The notes below the pieces were generated by a model. It was not told the DNA's origin. It saw only the letters and a list, made by a program, of their open reading frames with translations, and made no database searches. The translations under genes and the position numbers were made by a program. From assembly GCF_014196205.1 (NCBI RefSeq), contig NZ_JACIDE010000022.1:1-45786 (forward strand): 45,786 bases of DNA, written 5' to 3'. The stretch comes from Anoxybacteroides voinovskiense (lineage in GTDB: Bacteria; Bacillota; Bacilli; Bacillales; Anoxybacillaceae). This document shows positions 11,276 through 19,504 of the stretch, piece after piece. Each line of letters opens with the position of its first letter. The first letter of the stretch is position 1.

Positions 11276-12653
11276 TACGCTCACGCGAAAAAAGGAACGA
11301 TTTGAACCGCTTGAACCAAATAAAGTGAAAATGTATGTGTGTGGCCCAACGGTGTACAATTATATTCATATCGGCAACGCTCGTCCGGCCATTGTGTTTG
11401 ACACGATTCGTCGCTATTTAGAATTTCGCGGCTATGACGTTCAGTACGTCTCTAACTTTACAGATGTAGACGATAAGCTTATTAGGGCAGCGCGGGAATT
11501 AGGCGAAGATGTTCCAACGATTGCGGAGCGATTTATTGCCGCGTATTTTGAAGATATTGCTGCATTAGGATGCAAAAGAGCGAACGTTCACCCGCGAGTT
11601 ACAGAAAATATTGATATTATTATCGAGTTTATTGAGCAGCTTATCGAAAAAGGGTATGCGTACGAAGTAGATGGGGACGTATATTATAAAACGAGAAATT
11701 TTGCGGACTACGGAAAGCTATCGCATCAATCTATTGACGAACTGCGTGCTGGTGCGCGTATTGAAATTGGCGAAAAAAAGAAAGATCCGTTAGACTTTGC
11801 GCTATGGAAAGCAGCGAAAGAAGGAGAAATTGCGTGGGATAGTCCATGGGGCAAGGGGCGTCCAGGATGGCATATCGAATGCTCGGCAATGGCACGAAAA
11901 TATTTAGGCGATACGATCGATATTCATGCGGGTGGTCAAGATTTAACCTTTCCACATCACGAAAACGAAATTGCGCAATCCGAAGCATTGACAGGAAAAA
12001 CGTTCGCAAAATATTGGCTGCATAACGGGTACATTAATATTAACAACGAAAAAATGTCAAAATCGCTTGGCAACTTCGTTCTTGTGCACGATATTGTGAA
12101 GCAAATTGATCCACAAGTGTTGCGCTTTTTCATGCTATCGGTTCATTATCGCCATCCAATCAACTATAGCGAAGAACTATTAGAAAGCACGAAAAATGGG
12201 TTGGAGCGATTAAAAACAGCATATACGAATTTAAAACATCGCCTTGCCAGCAGCAGCAATTTAACGGATCACGACGAACAATGGCTAGCGAAAATAGAGG
12301 AATGTCGCGCTGTTTTTATCCGGGAAATGGATGATGATTTTAATACAGCAAATGCAATCGCTGCGCTATTTGAACTGGCAAAGCATGCGAATGTATATTT
12401 GCTGGAGAAAAATACAGCGGAAACGGTCATTCGCGCCTTTTTGCAGACGTTCGAACAGTTATTAGATGTATTAGGTATTTCTTTCAAAGAAGAGCTATTG
12501 CTTGATGAGGAAATCGAAGCGCTCATTCACCAGCGGAACGAAGCGAGAAAGAACCGGAACTTTGCCTTGGCTGACAAAATTCGCGATGAATTAAAAGCGA
12601 AAAACATTGTTTTAGAAGATACACCGCAAGGAACAAGATGGAAAAGAGGATAA
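11256..12653 (+). CDS. cysS: Cysteinyl-tRNA synthetase
   Basis: Class I synthetase for tRNA-Cys. It is 465 aa. The zinc cysteine C29 sits in [10 protein letters not shown], the HIGH-type motif HIGN is at 38-41, and KMSKS is at 266-270. The conserved WHIECSAM and [18 protein letters not shown] segments hold further zinc ligands. The start lies within the last 20 nt of cysE, so synthesis and charging of cysteine are coupled under the same T-box. mrnC begins immediately after the stop. Confidence 0.98.
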   Translation: MSIQLYNTLTRKKERFEPLEPNKVKMYVCGPTVYNYIHIGNARPAIVFDTIRRYLEFRGYDVQYVSNFTDVDDKLIRAARELGEDVPTIAERFIAAYFEDIAALGCKRANVHPRVTENIDIIIEFIEQLIEKGYAYEVDGDVYYKTRNFADYGKLSHQSIDELRAGARIEIGEKKKDPLDFALWKAAKEGEIAWDSPWGKGRPGWHIECSAMARKYLGDTIDIHAGGQDLTFPHHENEIAQSEALTGKTFAKYWLHNGYININNEKMSKSLGNFVLVHDIVKQIDPQVLRFFMLSVHYRHPINYSEELLESTKNGLERLKTAYTNLKHRLASSSNLTDHDEQWLAKIEECRAVFIREMDDDFNTANAIAALFELAKHANVYLLEKNTAETVIRAFLQTFEQLLDVLGISFKEELLLDEEIEALIHQRNEARKNRNFALADKIRDELKAKNIVLEDTPQGTRWKRG

Positions 12654-13076
12654 ATGCCGATGAATTTCTCGTCAGTTAAAGATGCCAAACAATTAAACGG
12701 TCTTGCGCTTGCTTACATCGGTGATGCCGTATATGAACTATACGTACGGCATCGCCTTCTTTCCAAAGGAAGTGTTAAGCCAAACGAGCTTCACCGTCAA
12801 GCAATTCGCTATGTTTCTGCAAAAGCGCAGGCACATATTGTATTAACATTATTAGAACGCGCCGTATTGACGGAAGAAGAGGAAGCCATTATTCGCCGCG
12901 GTCGCAACAGTAAGTCGATGACCGTACCGAAAAATACAGATGTGCAAACATACCGTTACAGTACGGCATTTGAAGCATTGCTCGGTTATCATTTCCTGGG
13001 AAATAATGAGGAACGAATGGAAGAGTTAATCGCCTATTCGTTTGACATTGTCGAAAGCCAAGAAAGGAAGTTGTAA
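12654..13076 (+). CDS. mrnC: Mini-ribonuclease 3
   Basis: A dimeric RNase III-like enzyme without a double-stranded RNA-binding domain that matures the ends of 23S rRNA. It is 140 aa. The RNase III signature region [19 protein letters not shown] (about 14-32) has the catalytic acidic residues, and the second acidic motif lies in [12 protein letters not shown]. The ATG directly abuts the cysS stop; a second ATG two codons later is an alternative start. It lies in the gltX-cysS-rlmB-rae1 group, as in B. subtilis. Confidence 0.94.
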   Translation: MPMNFSSVKDAKQLNGLALAYIGDAVYELYVRHRLLSKGSVKPNELHRQAIRYVSAKAQAHIVLTLLERAVLTEEEEAIIRRGRNSKSMTVPKNTDVQTYRYSTAFEALLGYHFLGNNEERMEELIAYSFDIVESQERKL

Positions 13077-13078
13077 CA

Positions 13079-13816
13079 ATGGACTTGATTATCGGAAAAA
13101 ACCCTGTCATGGAAGCGTTGAAGGCAGAACGAGAAATAAACAAACTTTGGATTGCCGAAGGATCGCAACGAGGAGCGATGCAGGCAATTGTTCAGCTAGC
13201 AAAAGAGCAGAACGTGCTTATTCAATACGTCCCGAAACAAAAACTTGATCAGATGACGGATGGGAATCATCAAGGAGTAGTGGCGCAAGTAGCTGCTTAT
13301 CGTTATTACGATATGGATGAATTGTTTCGTCGTGCAGCGGACAGAAATGAACATCCTTTTTTCTTATTGTTGGACGAGCTAGAAGACCCGCATAATTTAG
13401 GCTCCATTATGAGAACAGCTGATGCAGTAGGTGCACACGGTATTATTATTCCGAAACGCCGTTCCGTCGGTTTGACACAAACGGTAGCGAAAGCTTCGAC
13501 AGGAGCGATTGAGCACGTTCCTGTTGTCCGCGTCACCAATTTGGCAAGAACGATTGACGAGTTGAAAGAAAGAGGCGTGTGGATTGTTGGGACAGATGCG
13601 AAAGCAAGCGATGACTATCGTCAACTGGATGGAACGATGCCATTAGCGCTCGTTGTTGGAAGCGAAGGAAAAGGAATTAGCCGATTGGTTTTAGAGAAAT
13701 GTGATTTTTTAATTAAACTGCCAATGAGAGGGCATGTCACTTCTTTAAACGCTTCGGTTGCTGCGAGCTTATTAATGTATGAGGTGTATCGCAAACGGTA
13801 TCCTTTAGGAGAATAA
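13079..13816 (+). CDS. rlmB: 23S rRNA (guanosine-2'-O-)-methyltransferase RlmB
   Basis: SpoU/TrmH-family SAM-dependent 2'-O-methyltransferase; the family modifies a guanosine of 23S rRNA. It is 245 aa. The N-terminal substrate-binding domain (about 1-75) is followed by the knotted SPOUT fold with NLGSIMRTADA, VVGSEGKGIS and LPMRGHVTSLNASVA, the three family motifs. SD GAAAGGAAG precedes the ATG. The gap to mrnC is only 2 nt. The exact target nucleotide is inferred from family knowledge. Confidence 0.93.
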   Translation: MDLIIGKNPVMEALKAEREINKLWIAEGSQRGAMQAIVQLAKEQNVLIQYVPKQKLDQMTDGNHQGVVAQVAAYRYYDMDELFRRAADRNEHPFFLLLDELEDPHNLGSIMRTADAVGAHGIIIPKRRSVGLTQTVAKASTGAIEHVPVVRVTNLARTIDELKERGVWIVGTDAKASDDYRQLDGTMPLALVVGSEGKGISRLVLEKCDFLIKLPMRGHVTSLNASVAASLLMYEVYRKRYPLGE

Positions 13817-13821
13817 GGAAG

Positions 13822-14331
13822 ATGGACATTTTAATAGTAGACGGATATAACATCATCGGCGCTTGGCCAGAGCTGCGCAAGCTAAAGGAGCACGACTTAG
13901 CAGCGGCGCGCGATATGTTAATCGAAAAAATGGCCGAATATCAAGGGTTCACCGGACATAAAGTTATTATCGTTTTCGATGCACACCTCGTACAAGGAAT
14001 CGAGAAAAAGTATACAAACTATCAAGTGGATGTCATTTTTACAAAAGAACATGAAACAGCGGACGAGCGAATTGAAAAAATGGCCAAACAGCTAATTAAC
14101 GTTCGAACGAAAGTGTATGTAGCAACATCTGATTATACGGAACAATGGACCATTTTTGGACAAGGAGCGTTGCGAAAGTCCGCGCGGGAACTGCTAATAG
14201 AGATGGAGGCAATTGAGCGAAGCATTGCAAAAAAAGTGGAAAGCATTCACGAGAAAAAACCGCAAGCTAAAATCCCGTTGACTGATGAAGTTGCAAAAAT
14301 TTTCGAAAAATGGCGAAGAGGCGAAAAATGA
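13822..14331 (+). CDS. rae1: Ribosome-associated endoribonuclease Rae1 (YacP)
   Basis: NYN/PIN-fold endonuclease that in B. subtilis enters the ribosomal A site and cuts mRNA in a translation-dependent way. It is 169 aa. The N-terminus DILIVDGYNIIGAW (2-15) carries the first catalytic aspartate D7, and further acidic residues lie in IIVFDAH and HETADERIE. It lies 5 nt after rlmB. The sigH promoter begins right after its stop, so it likely ends this transcription group. Confidence 0.93.
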   Translation: MDILIVDGYNIIGAWPELRKLKEHDLAAARDMLIEKMAEYQGFTGHKVIIVFDAHLVQGIEKKYTNYQVDVIFTKEHETADERIEKMAKQLINVRTKVYVATSDYTEQWTIFGQGALRKSARELLIEMEAIERSIAKKVESIHEKKPQAKIPLTDEVAKIFEKWRRGEK

Positions 14332-14335
14332 GTGG

Positions 14336-14365
14336 TTGACGCTGTAAAAATTTGTGCTGTATAAT
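14336..14365 (+). promoter_or_regulatory. SigA promoter of sigH
   Basis: -35 TTGACG (14336-14341), 18-bp spacer, -10 TATAAT (14360-14365). The expected start near 14372 lies downstream of an in-frame ATG at 14352, so that ATG cannot be the SigH start on this transcript. Confidence 0.85.
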
Positions 14366-14399
14366 AATTTTAGTGATTTGTGCGGTCGGGGGGATCGGC

Positions 14400-15050
14400 G
14401 TGGGCGAAGGCTTCAAAAGTGAGCACGACAGACAGTTAGAGCGATTGGAAGACGAAGAATTGGTAGAACGCGTTCATCAAGGGGACAGCGATGCGCTCGA
14501 TTTTTTAATTCATAAGTATCAAAACTTCGTGCGAGCGAAAGCGCGTTCTTATTTTTTAGTAGGCGCAGACCGCGAAGATATCGTCCAAGAAGGCATGATT
14601 GGGCTGTATAAGGCGATTCGCGATTTTAAAGAGGACAAGCTAACGTCGTTTAAGGCGTTTGCTGAGTTGTGTATTACGCGACAAATGATTACAGCAATCA
14701 AAACGGCAACGCGACAAAAACACATCCCGCTCAATTCCTACGTTTCCCTTGACAAACCAATCTATGATGAAGAATCCGATCGGACATTAATGGATGTCCT
14801 CTCTGGGGCGAAACCAACCGATCCGGAAGAACTCATTATTAATCGCGAAGAAGTGGATGATATCGAAATAAAGATGGCCGAGCTATTGAGCGATTTAGAA
14901 CGGAAAGTTCTTGTACTATACTTAGATGGCCGGTCGTACCAAGAAATTTCGGAAGAGCTCAACCGGCACGTAAAATCAATCGATAACGCTTTGCAGCGGG
15001 TAAAAAGAAAGTTAGAAAAGTATTTAGAACTTCGAGAGATTAGTTTGTAA
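14400..15050 (+). CDS. sigH: RNA polymerase sigma-H factor
   Basis: Alternative sigma factor for the transition to stationary phase, early sporulation and competence. It is 216 aa. Sigma-70 region 2 holds GADREDIVQEGMIGLYKAI, and region 4 ends with the helix-turn-helix SYQEISEELNRHVKSIDNAL. GTG at 14400 (MGEGFKSEHD) is chosen: the promoter lies just upstream, the length matches B. subtilis (218), and GGGGGGAT is a weak SD. Translation from the upstream ATG would precede the predicted mRNA start. In B. subtilis AbrB represses this promoter; I could not test that here. Confidence 0.94.
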   Translation: MGEGFKSEHDRQLERLEDEELVERVHQGDSDALDFLIHKYQNFVRAKARSYFLVGADREDIVQEGMIGLYKAIRDFKEDKLTSFKAFAELCITRQMITAIKTATRQKHIPLNSYVSLDKPIYDEESDRTLMDVLSGAKPTDPEELIINREEVDDIEIKMAELLSDLERKVLVLYLDGRSYQEISEELNRHVKSIDNALQRVKRKLEKYLELREISL

Positions 15051-15054
15051 TGTA

Positions 15055-15081
15055 TTGACAGCAAAATATTGGTGTGATAAA
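15055..15081 (+). promoter_or_regulatory. Promoter of rpmG-secE
   Basis: A perfect -35 TTGACA (15055-15060) lies directly after the sigH stop. The best -10 is GATAAA (15076-15081) with a short 15-bp spacer, or TAAATT at 15078-15083 with 17 bp. The -35 is convincing and the -10 is not. Confidence 0.55.
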
Positions 15082-15116
15082 TTTTTATGGACACTTTGTA
15101 GAACGGTGGGGCAACG

Positions 15117-15266
15117 ATGCGTAAAAAAGTCATCCTAGCTTGTAGTCAATGCAATAGCCGAAACTATTCGACGATGAAAAATGTGGTGGGTGTGCAAGAA
15201 CGATTAGAGATGAAGAAATTTTGTAAAGTATGCAATACCCATACCGTCCACCGTGAAACGAAATGA
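15117..15266 (+). CDS. rpmG: Ribosomal protein bL33, zinc-binding type
   Basis: 49-aa protein of the large subunit near the E site. It keeps both CxxC pairs (C9/C12 and C36/C39), so it is the zinc-binding C+ form. In Bacilli, zinc-free paralogues elsewhere can replace such proteins when zinc is short. A GGTGGGG stretch precedes the ATG. It sits between sigH and secE, as rpmGB does in B. subtilis. Confidence 0.94.
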   Translation: MRKKVILACSQCNSRNYSTMKNVVGVQERLEMKKFCKVCNTHTVHRETK

Positions 15267-15312
15267 AATCGGGACAAGCATAAGCAGCTCGAAGTAGTTG
15301 GAGGTTACTATC

Positions 15313-15495
15313 ATGCAACGAGTCGTAAAATTTTTTCAAGAAGTCGCACGCGAAATGAAGCGGGTCAGTTGGCCGAAACGAAAAGAACTAGTGAACTATA
15401 CGCTCACTGTTTTGGCTACCGTCGCATTCATGACTGTCTTTTTCGCTGTGGTCGATTTAGGAATTTCATCTTTAATTCGTTTTGTGCTTGAATAA
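15313..15495 (+). CDS. secE: Preprotein translocase subunit SecE
   Basis: Small essential subunit of the SecYEG channel. It is 60 aa. The amphipathic N-terminal helix carries the conserved EMKRVSWPKRKEL, and a single transmembrane helix lies at about 33-56. ATG at 15313 follows SD GGAGGT at 15300-15305; the in-frame TTG at 15298 overlaps that SD. The partner SecY is encoded about 26 kb downstream in this window. Confidence 0.96.
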   Translation: MQRVVKFFQEVAREMKRVSWPKRKELVNYTLTVLATVAFMTVFFAVVDLGISSLIRFVLE

Positions 15496-15509
15496 CAATC
15501 GTTTTCGTA

Positions 15510-15518
15510 TGGTATAAT
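15510..15518 (+). promoter_or_regulatory. Extended -10 promoter candidate for nusG
   Basis: TGGTATAAT is a perfect extended -10 (TGn plus TATAAT at 15513-15518). A weak -35 TTGAAT at 15488-15493 gives a 19-bp spacer. The predicted start is near 15525, about 90 nt before nusG. Confidence 0.6.
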
Positions 15519-15542
15519 GGAAGATAATAAGGTAGACGATGA

Positions 15543-15563
15543 AAGCCCGGAAACGGGTTTTTG
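15543..15563 (+). terminator. Terminator-like hairpin between secE and nusG
   Basis: Stem AAGCCCG / CGGGTTT (one G-U pair) closed by a GAAA tetraloop, followed by TTTTTGTTTTG. It could end the rpmG-secE transcript, or act as an attenuator for RNA started at the extended -10 element just upstream. Confidence 0.7.
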
Positions 15564-15615
15564 TTTTGTTTATAAAATGGTTTCTAGGGAGGGAAGGACG
15601 TTTACGTCCCAGCGA

Positions 15616-16149
15616 ATGGAGAAAAACTGGTATGTCATTCATACGTATTCGGGTTATGAAAATAAAGTAAAAGCCAATTTAGAAAAGCGCGTCGAATCGA
15701 TGGGGATGCAAGATAAAATTTTTCGCGTTGTTGTTCCAGAAGAAGAAGAAACAGATATGAAAAACGGAAAGAAAAAAGTAACGAAGCGAAAAGTATTCCC
15801 TGGATATGTATTAGTAGAAATGATTATGACAGATGATTCGTGGTATGTCGTACGAAATACCCCAGGAGTGACAGGGTTTGTCGGATCAAGTGGGGCAGGC
15901 TCAAAACCGACACCGCTGCTTGAAGAAGAGGTGCACACCATCTTGAAACGGATGGGGATGTCGCTTACTGAGGTAGATTTTGATTATGAATTAAAAGAAA
16001 CTGTCCGCGTAAAAGAAGGTCCGTTCGCAAACTTTGCTGGTACGATTGAAGAGTTTGATTTAGATAAACGAAAAGTAAAAGTCCGCGTCAATATGTTTGG
16101 GCGTGAAACACCGGTAGAGTTAGATTTTTCTCAAATCGAAAAAATCTAA
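15616..16149 (+). CDS. nusG: Transcription termination/antitermination factor NusG
   Basis: RNA polymerase-bound elongation factor that, in Bacillus, promotes pausing and coupling. It is 177 aa, equal to B. subtilis. The NGN domain covers about 1-110 (KNWYVIHTYSGYE, FPGYVLVEM, VRNTPGVTGFVG). The KOW domain lies at about 125-175 (VKEGPFANFAGTIEEFD). ATG at 15616 is chosen by the conserved N-terminus. The only strong SD (AGGGAGGGA at 15586-15594) is 21 nt upstream, separated by a small hairpin; an in-frame ATG at 15577 has no SD. Confidence 0.96.
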   Translation: MEKNWYVIHTYSGYENKVKANLEKRVESMGMQDKIFRVVVPEEEETDMKNGKKKVTKRKVFPGYVLVEMIMTDDSWYVVRNTPGVTGFVGSSGAGSKPTPLLEEEVHTILKRMGMSLTEVDFDYELKETVRVKEGPFANFAGTIEEFDLDKRKVKVRVNMFGRETPVELDFSQIEKI

Positions 16150-16160
16150 GATGAAATAAC

Positions 16161-16189
16161 TTGCAATCAAAAAGGAAAAGTGATACTAT
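16161..16189 (+). promoter_or_regulatory. Promoter of rplK-rplA
   Basis: -35 TTGCAA (16161-16166), 17-bp spacer, -10 TACTAT (16184-16189) preceded by TGA, so it is an extended -10. The start near 16196 gives a leader of about 240 nt before rplK. Confidence 0.85.
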
Positions 16190-16195
16190 TTTATA

Positions 16196-16435
16196 GTCAG
16201 TATACCTCGTGATAGAGGCTGATAACATTTAACCGTTTATAAATCGATAAATACAGTTTTCTATTCGCGTAGCAATGAACTTATGTCTTACTACCATAAG
16301 GGAGCTTCCGGAATAGAGAATCGCTCTCCTATGCAAGAAAATAGGAGGAAAGGGAGGTTACGCCCTTTTCGTAACCTAATCGAGTGGGAGGGAACGTCCC
16401 TAATACCACATCACGGACTTAAGGAGGTGTGTCTC
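16196..16435 (+). promoter_or_regulatory. Structured leader of rplK
   Basis: A 240-nt untranslated leader with several hairpins: CTTATG/CATAAG (16280-16300), CTCCTAT/ATAGGAG (16326-16347) and AGGTTACG/CGTAACCT (16355-16377). Then comes an L1-stalk-like element at 16384-16409 with outer stem GTGG/CCAC and inner stem AGGGA/TCCCT. It ends just before SD AAGGAGGT. The likely purpose is autogenous control by L1, as known for the L11-L1 operon of E. coli; here that is inference. Confidence 0.65.
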
Positions 16436-16861
16436 GTGGCTAAAAAAGTAATCAAAGTCGTGAAGCTACAAATCCCTGCAGGTAAAGCGAACCCGGCACC
16501 ACCAGTTGGTCCAGCGTTAGGTCAAGCTGGTGTTAACATCATGGGATTCTGTAAAGAATTCAATGCTCGTACAGCTGACCAAGCAGGTTTGATTATTCCT
16601 GTTGAAATTACGGTATACGAGGACCGTTCATTTACATTCATTACGAAAACTCCGCCTGCTGCTGTATTGCTTAAAAAAGCAGCTGGCATCGAGTCAGGTT
16701 CCGGTGAACCAAACCGTAATAAAGTAGCGACAGTCAAACGCGACAAAGTGCGTGAGATTGCTGAGACGAAAATGCCAGACTTAAATGCAGCGAGCATTGA
16801 GGCTGCAATGCGCATGGTTGAAGGTACAGCCCGCAGCATGGGCATTGTTATCGAAGACTAA
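16436..16861 (+). CDS. rplK: Ribosomal protein uL11
   Basis: Forms the GTPase-associated stalk base of the 50S subunit with L10 and is needed for RelA-type sensing. It is 141 aa, the standard length. The N-terminal [20 protein letters not shown] proline-rich loop and the C-terminal RNA-binding domain ([25 protein letters not shown]) are both present. GTG at 16436 is set by SD AAGGAGGTG and the family N-terminus; the open frame to 16283 is leader sequence. Confidence 0.97.
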   Translation: MAKKVIKVVKLQIPAGKANPAPPVGPALGQAGVNIMGFCKEFNARTADQAGLIIPVEITVYEDRSFTFITKTPPAAVLLKKAAGIESGSGEPNRNKVATVKRDKVREIAETKMPDLNAASIEAAMRMVEGTARSMGIVIED

Positions 16862-16882
16862 TGAGGCATAAGCTGGCTAGGG

Positions 16883-16953
16883 AAGGTTGCGACTACAAGG
16901 ATTCATTCCTTTTCGCAACCTTTATTCGTGGGAGGTTATTCCGCTAAAACCAC
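16883..16953 (+). promoter_or_regulatory. Structured spacer before rplA with L1-like motif
   Basis: A 9-bp stem AAGGTTGCG/CGCAACCTT (883-891 with 914-922 of this kilobase) contains an inner AAGGA/TCCTT stem. It is followed by the 26-nt element at 16928-16953 that starts GTGGGAGG and ends CTAAAACCAC. The layout copies the end of the rplK leader. It probably binds L1 or couples translation; this is inference. Confidence 0.6.
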
Positions 16954-16971
16954 AATGAGGAGGAAATTCAA

Positions 16972-17673
16972 ATGGCTAAAAGAGGAAAAAAATATGTCGA
17001 AGCGACGAAGTTAGTAGACCGCTTTAAAGCGTACGCTGTAACAGAAGCGATTGAACTTGTGAAAAAAACGAGCATTGCAAAATTTGATGCAACAGTAGAA
17101 GTAGCATTCCGTCTAGGGGTTGACCCGAAGAAAGCAGATCAGCAAATTCGCGGTGCGGTTGTATTGCCACATGGCACTGGTAAAGTGCAACGTGTGCTTG
17201 TGTTTGCCAAAGGTGAAAAAGCGAAAGAAGCAGAAGCTGCAGGTGCTGATTACGTTGGCGATACAGATTATATCAACAAAATCCAACAAGGTTGGTTTGA
17301 CTTTGATGTAATCGTTGCTACTCCAGACATGATGGGTGAAGTTGGTAAATTAGGGCGTATTTTAGGTCCTAAAGGGCTAATGCCAAACCCAAAAACTGGT
17401 ACAGTTACGTTCGACGTAGCGAAAGCGGTAAAAGAAATTAAAGCTGGTAAAGTGGAATATCGTGTAGATAAAGCAGGTAACATCCACGTGCCAATCGGAA
17501 AAATTTCGTTTGACAGCGAAAAGCTTGTCGACAACTTTACAACTATTTACGAAACGATCTTAAAAGTAAAACCAGCTGCAGCGAAAGGTACGTACGTGAA
17601 AAACGTAACCGTTACTTCAACGATGGGACCTGGTATTAAAGTAGATCCTTCCACATTCGTCGTTGCACGATAA
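16972..17673 (+). CDS. rplA: Ribosomal protein uL1
   Basis: Builds the mobile L1 stalk of the 50S subunit that moves tRNA out of the E site; in several bacteria and archaea it also represses its own operon by binding an rRNA-like mRNA site. It is 233 aa. The two-domain L1 fold includes [29 protein letters not shown] and a conserved C-terminal [21 protein letters not shown] precedes the ATG. It is cotranscribed with rplK. Confidence 0.97.
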   Translation: MAKRGKKYVEATKLVDRFKAYAVTEAIELVKKTSIAKFDATVEVAFRLGVDPKKADQQIRGAVVLPHGTGKVQRVLVFAKGEKAKEAEAAGADYVGDTDYINKIQQGWFDFDVIVATPDMMGEVGKLGRILGPKGLMPNPKTGTVTFDVAKAVKEIKAGKVEYRVDKAGNIHVPIGKISFDSEKLVDNFTTIYETILKVKPAAAKGTYVKNVTVTSTMGPGIKVDPSTFVVAR

Positions 17674-17677
17674 ACGG

Positions 17678-17706
17678 TTGACTTTTGAGACGCCGTTTAG
17701 TATCAT
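17678..17706 (+). promoter_or_regulatory. Promoter of rplJ-rplL
   Basis: -35 TTGACT (17678-17683), 17-bp spacer, -10 TATCAT (17701-17706), placed right after rplA. The expected start is near 17713. Confidence 0.82.
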
Positions 17707-17734
17707 ATACATTGTTTGAAAAACAAAAATCATT

Positions 17735-17827
17735 TGTACCGTAGACAGTAGGTGCTCGAATAGAGCTTAATTTCCTACCGAGGTGTTCCTAGCATAGAAA
17801 AAGTGCTGTATTACGCACTTTTAAGGT
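17735..17827 (+). promoter_or_regulatory. Ribosomal protein L10 leader
   Basis: The conserved leader core runs from GTAGACAGTAGGTGCTCG at 17741 to TTTCCTACCGAGGTG near 17785. AGTAGG pairs with CCTAC around a GCTC/GAGC inner hairpin. This is the known binding site of the L10(L12)4 complex in Firmicutes. A second hairpin AAAAGTGC/GCACTTTT (17799-17822) follows. Confidence 0.88.
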
Positions 17828-17860
17828 ACCTCCATGTCTACGTAGACATGGAGGTTTTTT
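17828..17860 (+). terminator. Attenuator terminator of the L10 leader
   Basis: A 28-nt near-perfect palindrome (17828-17855), starting ACCTCCATGTC and mirrored, ends in TTTTTT. It is the leader terminator that stops rplJL transcription when L10 complex is in excess. Confidence 0.93.
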
Positions 17861-17901
17861 GCGGTATAAGTGGTTCGGATTTATCTACAGGAGGTGTAAG
17901 G

Positions 17902-18402
17902 ATGAGCAGCGCAATCGAACTCAAAAAGCAAGTGGTAGCGGAAATCGCTGATAAATTCCGCGCGAGCAAATCAACGATTATCGTCGACTATCGCGGCCTA
18001 AACGTAGCGGAAGTAACTGAGCTTCGTAAGCAGCTTCGTGAAGCGGGCATCGAGTTCAAAGTGTACAAAAACACGTTAACTCGCCGTGCGCTTGCAGAAG
18101 TTGGATTAGAAGGATTAGATGAAGTGCTTACAGGACCGAACGCGATCGCGTTCAGCAACGAGGATGTTGTTGCTCCTGCGAAAATTTTAAATGACTTCGC
18201 GAAAAAACACGAGGCATTAGAAATTAAAGCAGGTGTCATCGAAGGAAACGTTGCAACGTTGGAGGAAGTCAAAGCACTTGCAAACCTTCCTTCTCGCGAA
18301 GGCTTGCTTTCTATGTTGCTTAGCGTTCTTCAAGCACCAATCCGCAACTTCGCGCTTGTTACAAAAGCAGTTGCTGAGAAGAAAGAAGAACAAGGTGCAT
18401 AA
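17902..18402 (+). CDS. rplJ: Ribosomal protein uL10
   Basis: Stalk base protein that carries the L7/L12 dimers and recruits translation factors; with L12 it represses its own leader. It is 166 aa. The RNA-binding part contains [25 protein letters not shown] and FKVYKNTL, and the C-terminal helix ([20 protein letters not shown]) binds L12. ATG at 17902 ([10 protein letters not shown]) is fixed by SD GGAGGTG; the frame running back to 17803 passes through the attenuator. Confidence 0.97.
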   Translation: MSSAIELKKQVVAEIADKFRASKSTIIVDYRGLNVAEVTELRKQLREAGIEFKVYKNTLTRRALAEVGLEGLDEVLTGPNAIAFSNEDVVAPAKILNDFAKKHEALEIKAGVIEGNVATLEEVKALANLPSREGLLSMLLSVLQAPIRNFALVTKAVAEKKEEQGA

Positions 18403-18446
18403 AGTTTCTGGATTTTAATAAATACGATTAAGGGAGGAACATTACA

Positions 18447-18812
18447 ATGACTAAAGAACAAATCATTGAAGCGGTTAAAAATATGACTGTTTTAGAACTA
18501 AACGACTTAGTAAAAGCAATTGAGGAAGAGTTCGGTGTAACTGCTGCTGCTCCTGTAGTAGTTGCTGGCGGTGCTGCTGCTGGCGAAGCTGCTGAAGAAA
18601 AAACAGAATTCGACGTTATCCTTAAAGATGGCGGCGCGCAAAAAATCAAAGTTATCAAAGTTGTGCGCGAACTTACTGGTCTTGGTTTAAAAGAAGCGAA
18701 AGACTTAGTAGACAACACTCCAAAGCCAGTTAAAGAAGGCATCTCTAAAGAAGAAGCAGAAGAAATCAAAGCGAAACTTGAAGAAGCTGGCGCTGTTGTA
18801 GAAGTGAAGTAA
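18447..18812 (+). CDS. rplL: Ribosomal protein bL12 (L7/L12)
   Basis: Multicopy stalk protein that contacts EF-Tu, EF-G and IF2. It is 121 aa. An N-terminal dimerisation helix (about 1-33) is followed by an alanine-rich hinge ([19 protein letters not shown] region, about 34-52). The C-terminal globular domain has the factor-binding [31 protein letters not shown] lies before the ATG. A strong terminator follows. Confidence 0.98.
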   Translation: MTKEQIIEAVKNMTVLELNDLVKAIEEEFGVTAAAPVVVAGGAAAGEAAEEKTEFDVILKDGGAQKIKVIKVVRELTGLGLKEAKDLVDNTPKPVKEGISKEEAEEIKAKLEEAGAVVEVK

Positions 18813-18826
18813 TCTCGTTTAAACGA

Positions 18827-18858
18827 AAAAAGCTCGCTAAATGATAGCGGGCTTTTTT
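18827..18858 (+). terminator. Intrinsic terminator after rplL
   Basis: Stem AAAAAAGCTCGCTA (18827-18840) with TAGCGGGCTTTTTT (one G-U type pair), loop ATGA. It should reduce or end transcription before ybxB and rpoB. Confidence 0.92.
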
Positions 18859-18904
18859 ACTATGGTGAAAAGAGGGAATACTAAAAGAAAAAAAGGTGAT
18901 GTCA

Positions 18905-19504
18905 TTGGAACATTATTATTCAAAAACCCCTTCTTCTTCGCACCACCTACAGACGTGGAATTTTACGTTGCGTGGGAATAAGTTGACATTTACAACGGAT
19001 AGCGGCGTTTTTTCGAAACGGGAAGTCGATTTTGGTTCGCGGCTACTAATTGAAACATTTACAGAACCAGCAATCGACGGGGCTATTTTAGACGTTGGTT
19101 GCGGTTATGGGCCAATCGGATTGGCTGTCGCAAAGTCGTTTCCAACCCGTCGGGTAGAGATGATTGATATTAACGAACGGGCGCTTGAACTGGCAAACAA
19201 AAATAAGCAAATCAATCATGTTCATAACGCGGTTGTTTACGAGAGTGATTTGTTTGCGGGCGTTGGGGAGAAGACGTTTGCGGCCATTGTAACGAATCCA
19301 CCAATCCGTGCCGGAAAAAAGATTGTTCACGCCATTTTTGAACAAAGCTCGCACCATCTTCTTCCGAAAGGGGAGCTGTGGGTTGTAATTCAGAAAAAGC
19401 AAGGTGCACCGTCTGCACTCGAGAAGTTACAAACATTATTTTCTCATGTAGAAGTGGTCACAAAGAAAAAAGGATATTATATCATAAAGGCAAAAAAAGA
19501 TTGA
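18905..19504 (+). CDS. ybxB: RsmC-like class I SAM methyltransferase YbxB
   Basis: Probable rRNA guanine N2-methyltransferase of the RsmC/RlmG type. It is about 199 aa. SAM-binding motif I is ILDVGCGYGPIGLAVA, and the catalytic motif IV is NPPIRAG (NPP-type, as in N-methyltransferases). TTG at 18905 is preferred because AAAGGTGAT (892-900) is spaced 8 nt from it and the B. subtilis protein begins with an EHYYS-type sequence. ATG at 18899 is an alternative start but would overlap the SD. The rpoB -35 overlaps its stop. Confidence 0.88.
   Translation: MEHYYSKTPSSSHHLQTWNFTLRGNKLTFTTDSGVFSKREVDFGSRLLIETFTEPAIDGAILDVGCGYGPIGLAVAKSFPTRRVEMIDINERALELANKNKQINHVHNAVVYESDLFAGVGEKTFAAIVTNPPIRAGKKIVHAIFEQSSHHLLPKGELWVVIQKKQGAPSALEKLQTLFSHVEVVTKKKGYYIIKAKKD

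Noticed and set aside
14352-14399. Upstream ATG for sigH
   Set aside because: It lies before the predicted transcription start of the strong sigH promoter and has no homology to SigH.
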